A program made the translations under genes and the position numbers. A stretch of DNA of 7,291 nucleotides from Frondihabitans sp. (GTDB lineage Bacteria > Actinomycetota > Actinomycetes > Actinomycetales > Microbacteriaceae), in the NCBI GenBank assembly GCA_025464735.1, contig JAODMX010000130.1, forward strand, positions 1 through 7,291, read 5' to 3'. Below are positions 7,207-7,291 of the stretch, piece after piece. Every line of letters begins with the position of its first letter. Positions within the stretch are counted from its first letter, which is position 1. The notes under the pieces were generated by a model. The model was given only the letters and a program-made list of their open reading frames with translations. It had not been told where the DNA came from and did not search any database.

Positions 7207-7291
7207 GAACGCTGAGCACGAAGGCGAATCCGTGCACGCGCCGCTCTATCGGGCGGGCCAGTTGGGTCGACCTCGAACCTCAGAAAGGGTT

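Larger units (their letters stand above)
7092..7291. other. Non-coding region upstream of the pnt operon
   Basis: These 200 bases contain no frame that I accept as a gene. They hold the two DosR-like boxes and the 18-base repeats in the half nearest pntAA. Further out there is a 9-base direct repeat GCACGCGCC (7196-7204 and 7234-7242). No sigma-70-like -35/-10 pair, riboswitch or terminator hairpin with a T tract is convincing on either strand. The neighbouring gene lies outside the window, so it is unknown whether the region is shared with a divergent gene. Confidence 0.6.

Noticed and set aside
6934..7215. 93-residue plus-strand frame spanning the pntAA start and the upstream region
   Set aside because: Low-complexity Arg/Ala/Ser composition, mostly antisense to pntAA, and it runs through the regulatory repeats. 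No evidence that it is a gene.
7213..7236. Short inverted repeat GCACG...CGTGC as a terminator of an upstream gene
   Set aside because: The stem is only 5 base pairs and no T tract follows on either strand.
1..7291. Mobile element, CRISPR array, tRNA or rRNA, or a novel defence system
   Set aside because: No transposase, regularly spaced repeat array, RNA gene signature or toxin/defence domain is present. Apart from the upstream repeats the window is densely filled by five well-known metabolic genes.

Overview
The window is from a high-GC Gram-positive bacterium, almost certainly an actinobacterium and plausibly one of the Micrococcales. The reasons are strong G/C bias at third codon positions, a three-subunit nicotinamide nucleotide transhydrogenase of the type common in Actinobacteria, and actinobacterial-looking protein sequences. 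No species can be named from the sequence alone.

Layout, read on the minus strand from right to left. Positions 7092-7291 are an upstream non-coding region with two GGGACCTTCGGC-type sites that resemble DosR/DevR boxes, set in short imperfect repeats. Then follow five genes in one direction: pntAA (transhydrogenase alpha-1, NAD(H)-binding, 7091-5913), pntAB (alpha-2, membrane, 5916-5584), pntB (beta, membrane plus NADP(H)-binding, 5587-4166), an AldB/ExaC-type aldehyde dehydrogenase (4125-2527) and a phosphoketolase (2514-55). The three pnt genes are joined by two 4-base ATGA stop/start overlaps. The pntB-ALDH gap is 40 bases and the ALDH-phosphoketolase gap is 12 bases. The last 54 bases (1-54) hold no visible gene or terminator. 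Coding density is about 97 percent, and the large plus-strand open frames are shadows of these genes.

Together the genes look like one redox and carbon-overflow operon. Phosphoketolase cleaves xylulose-5-phosphate and/or fructose-6-phosphate to acetyl phosphate without an oxidation step. The aldehyde dehydrogenase oxidises acetaldehyde or a related aldehyde to the acid and produces NAD(P)H. The proton-translocating transhydrogenase exchanges reducing equivalents between the NAD and NADP pools at the expense of, or to build, the proton gradient. With DosR-like boxes in front, the simplest reading is a hypoxia or respiration-limited energy module. The enzyme identities are secure. The shared transcript and the DosR-type control are inference.
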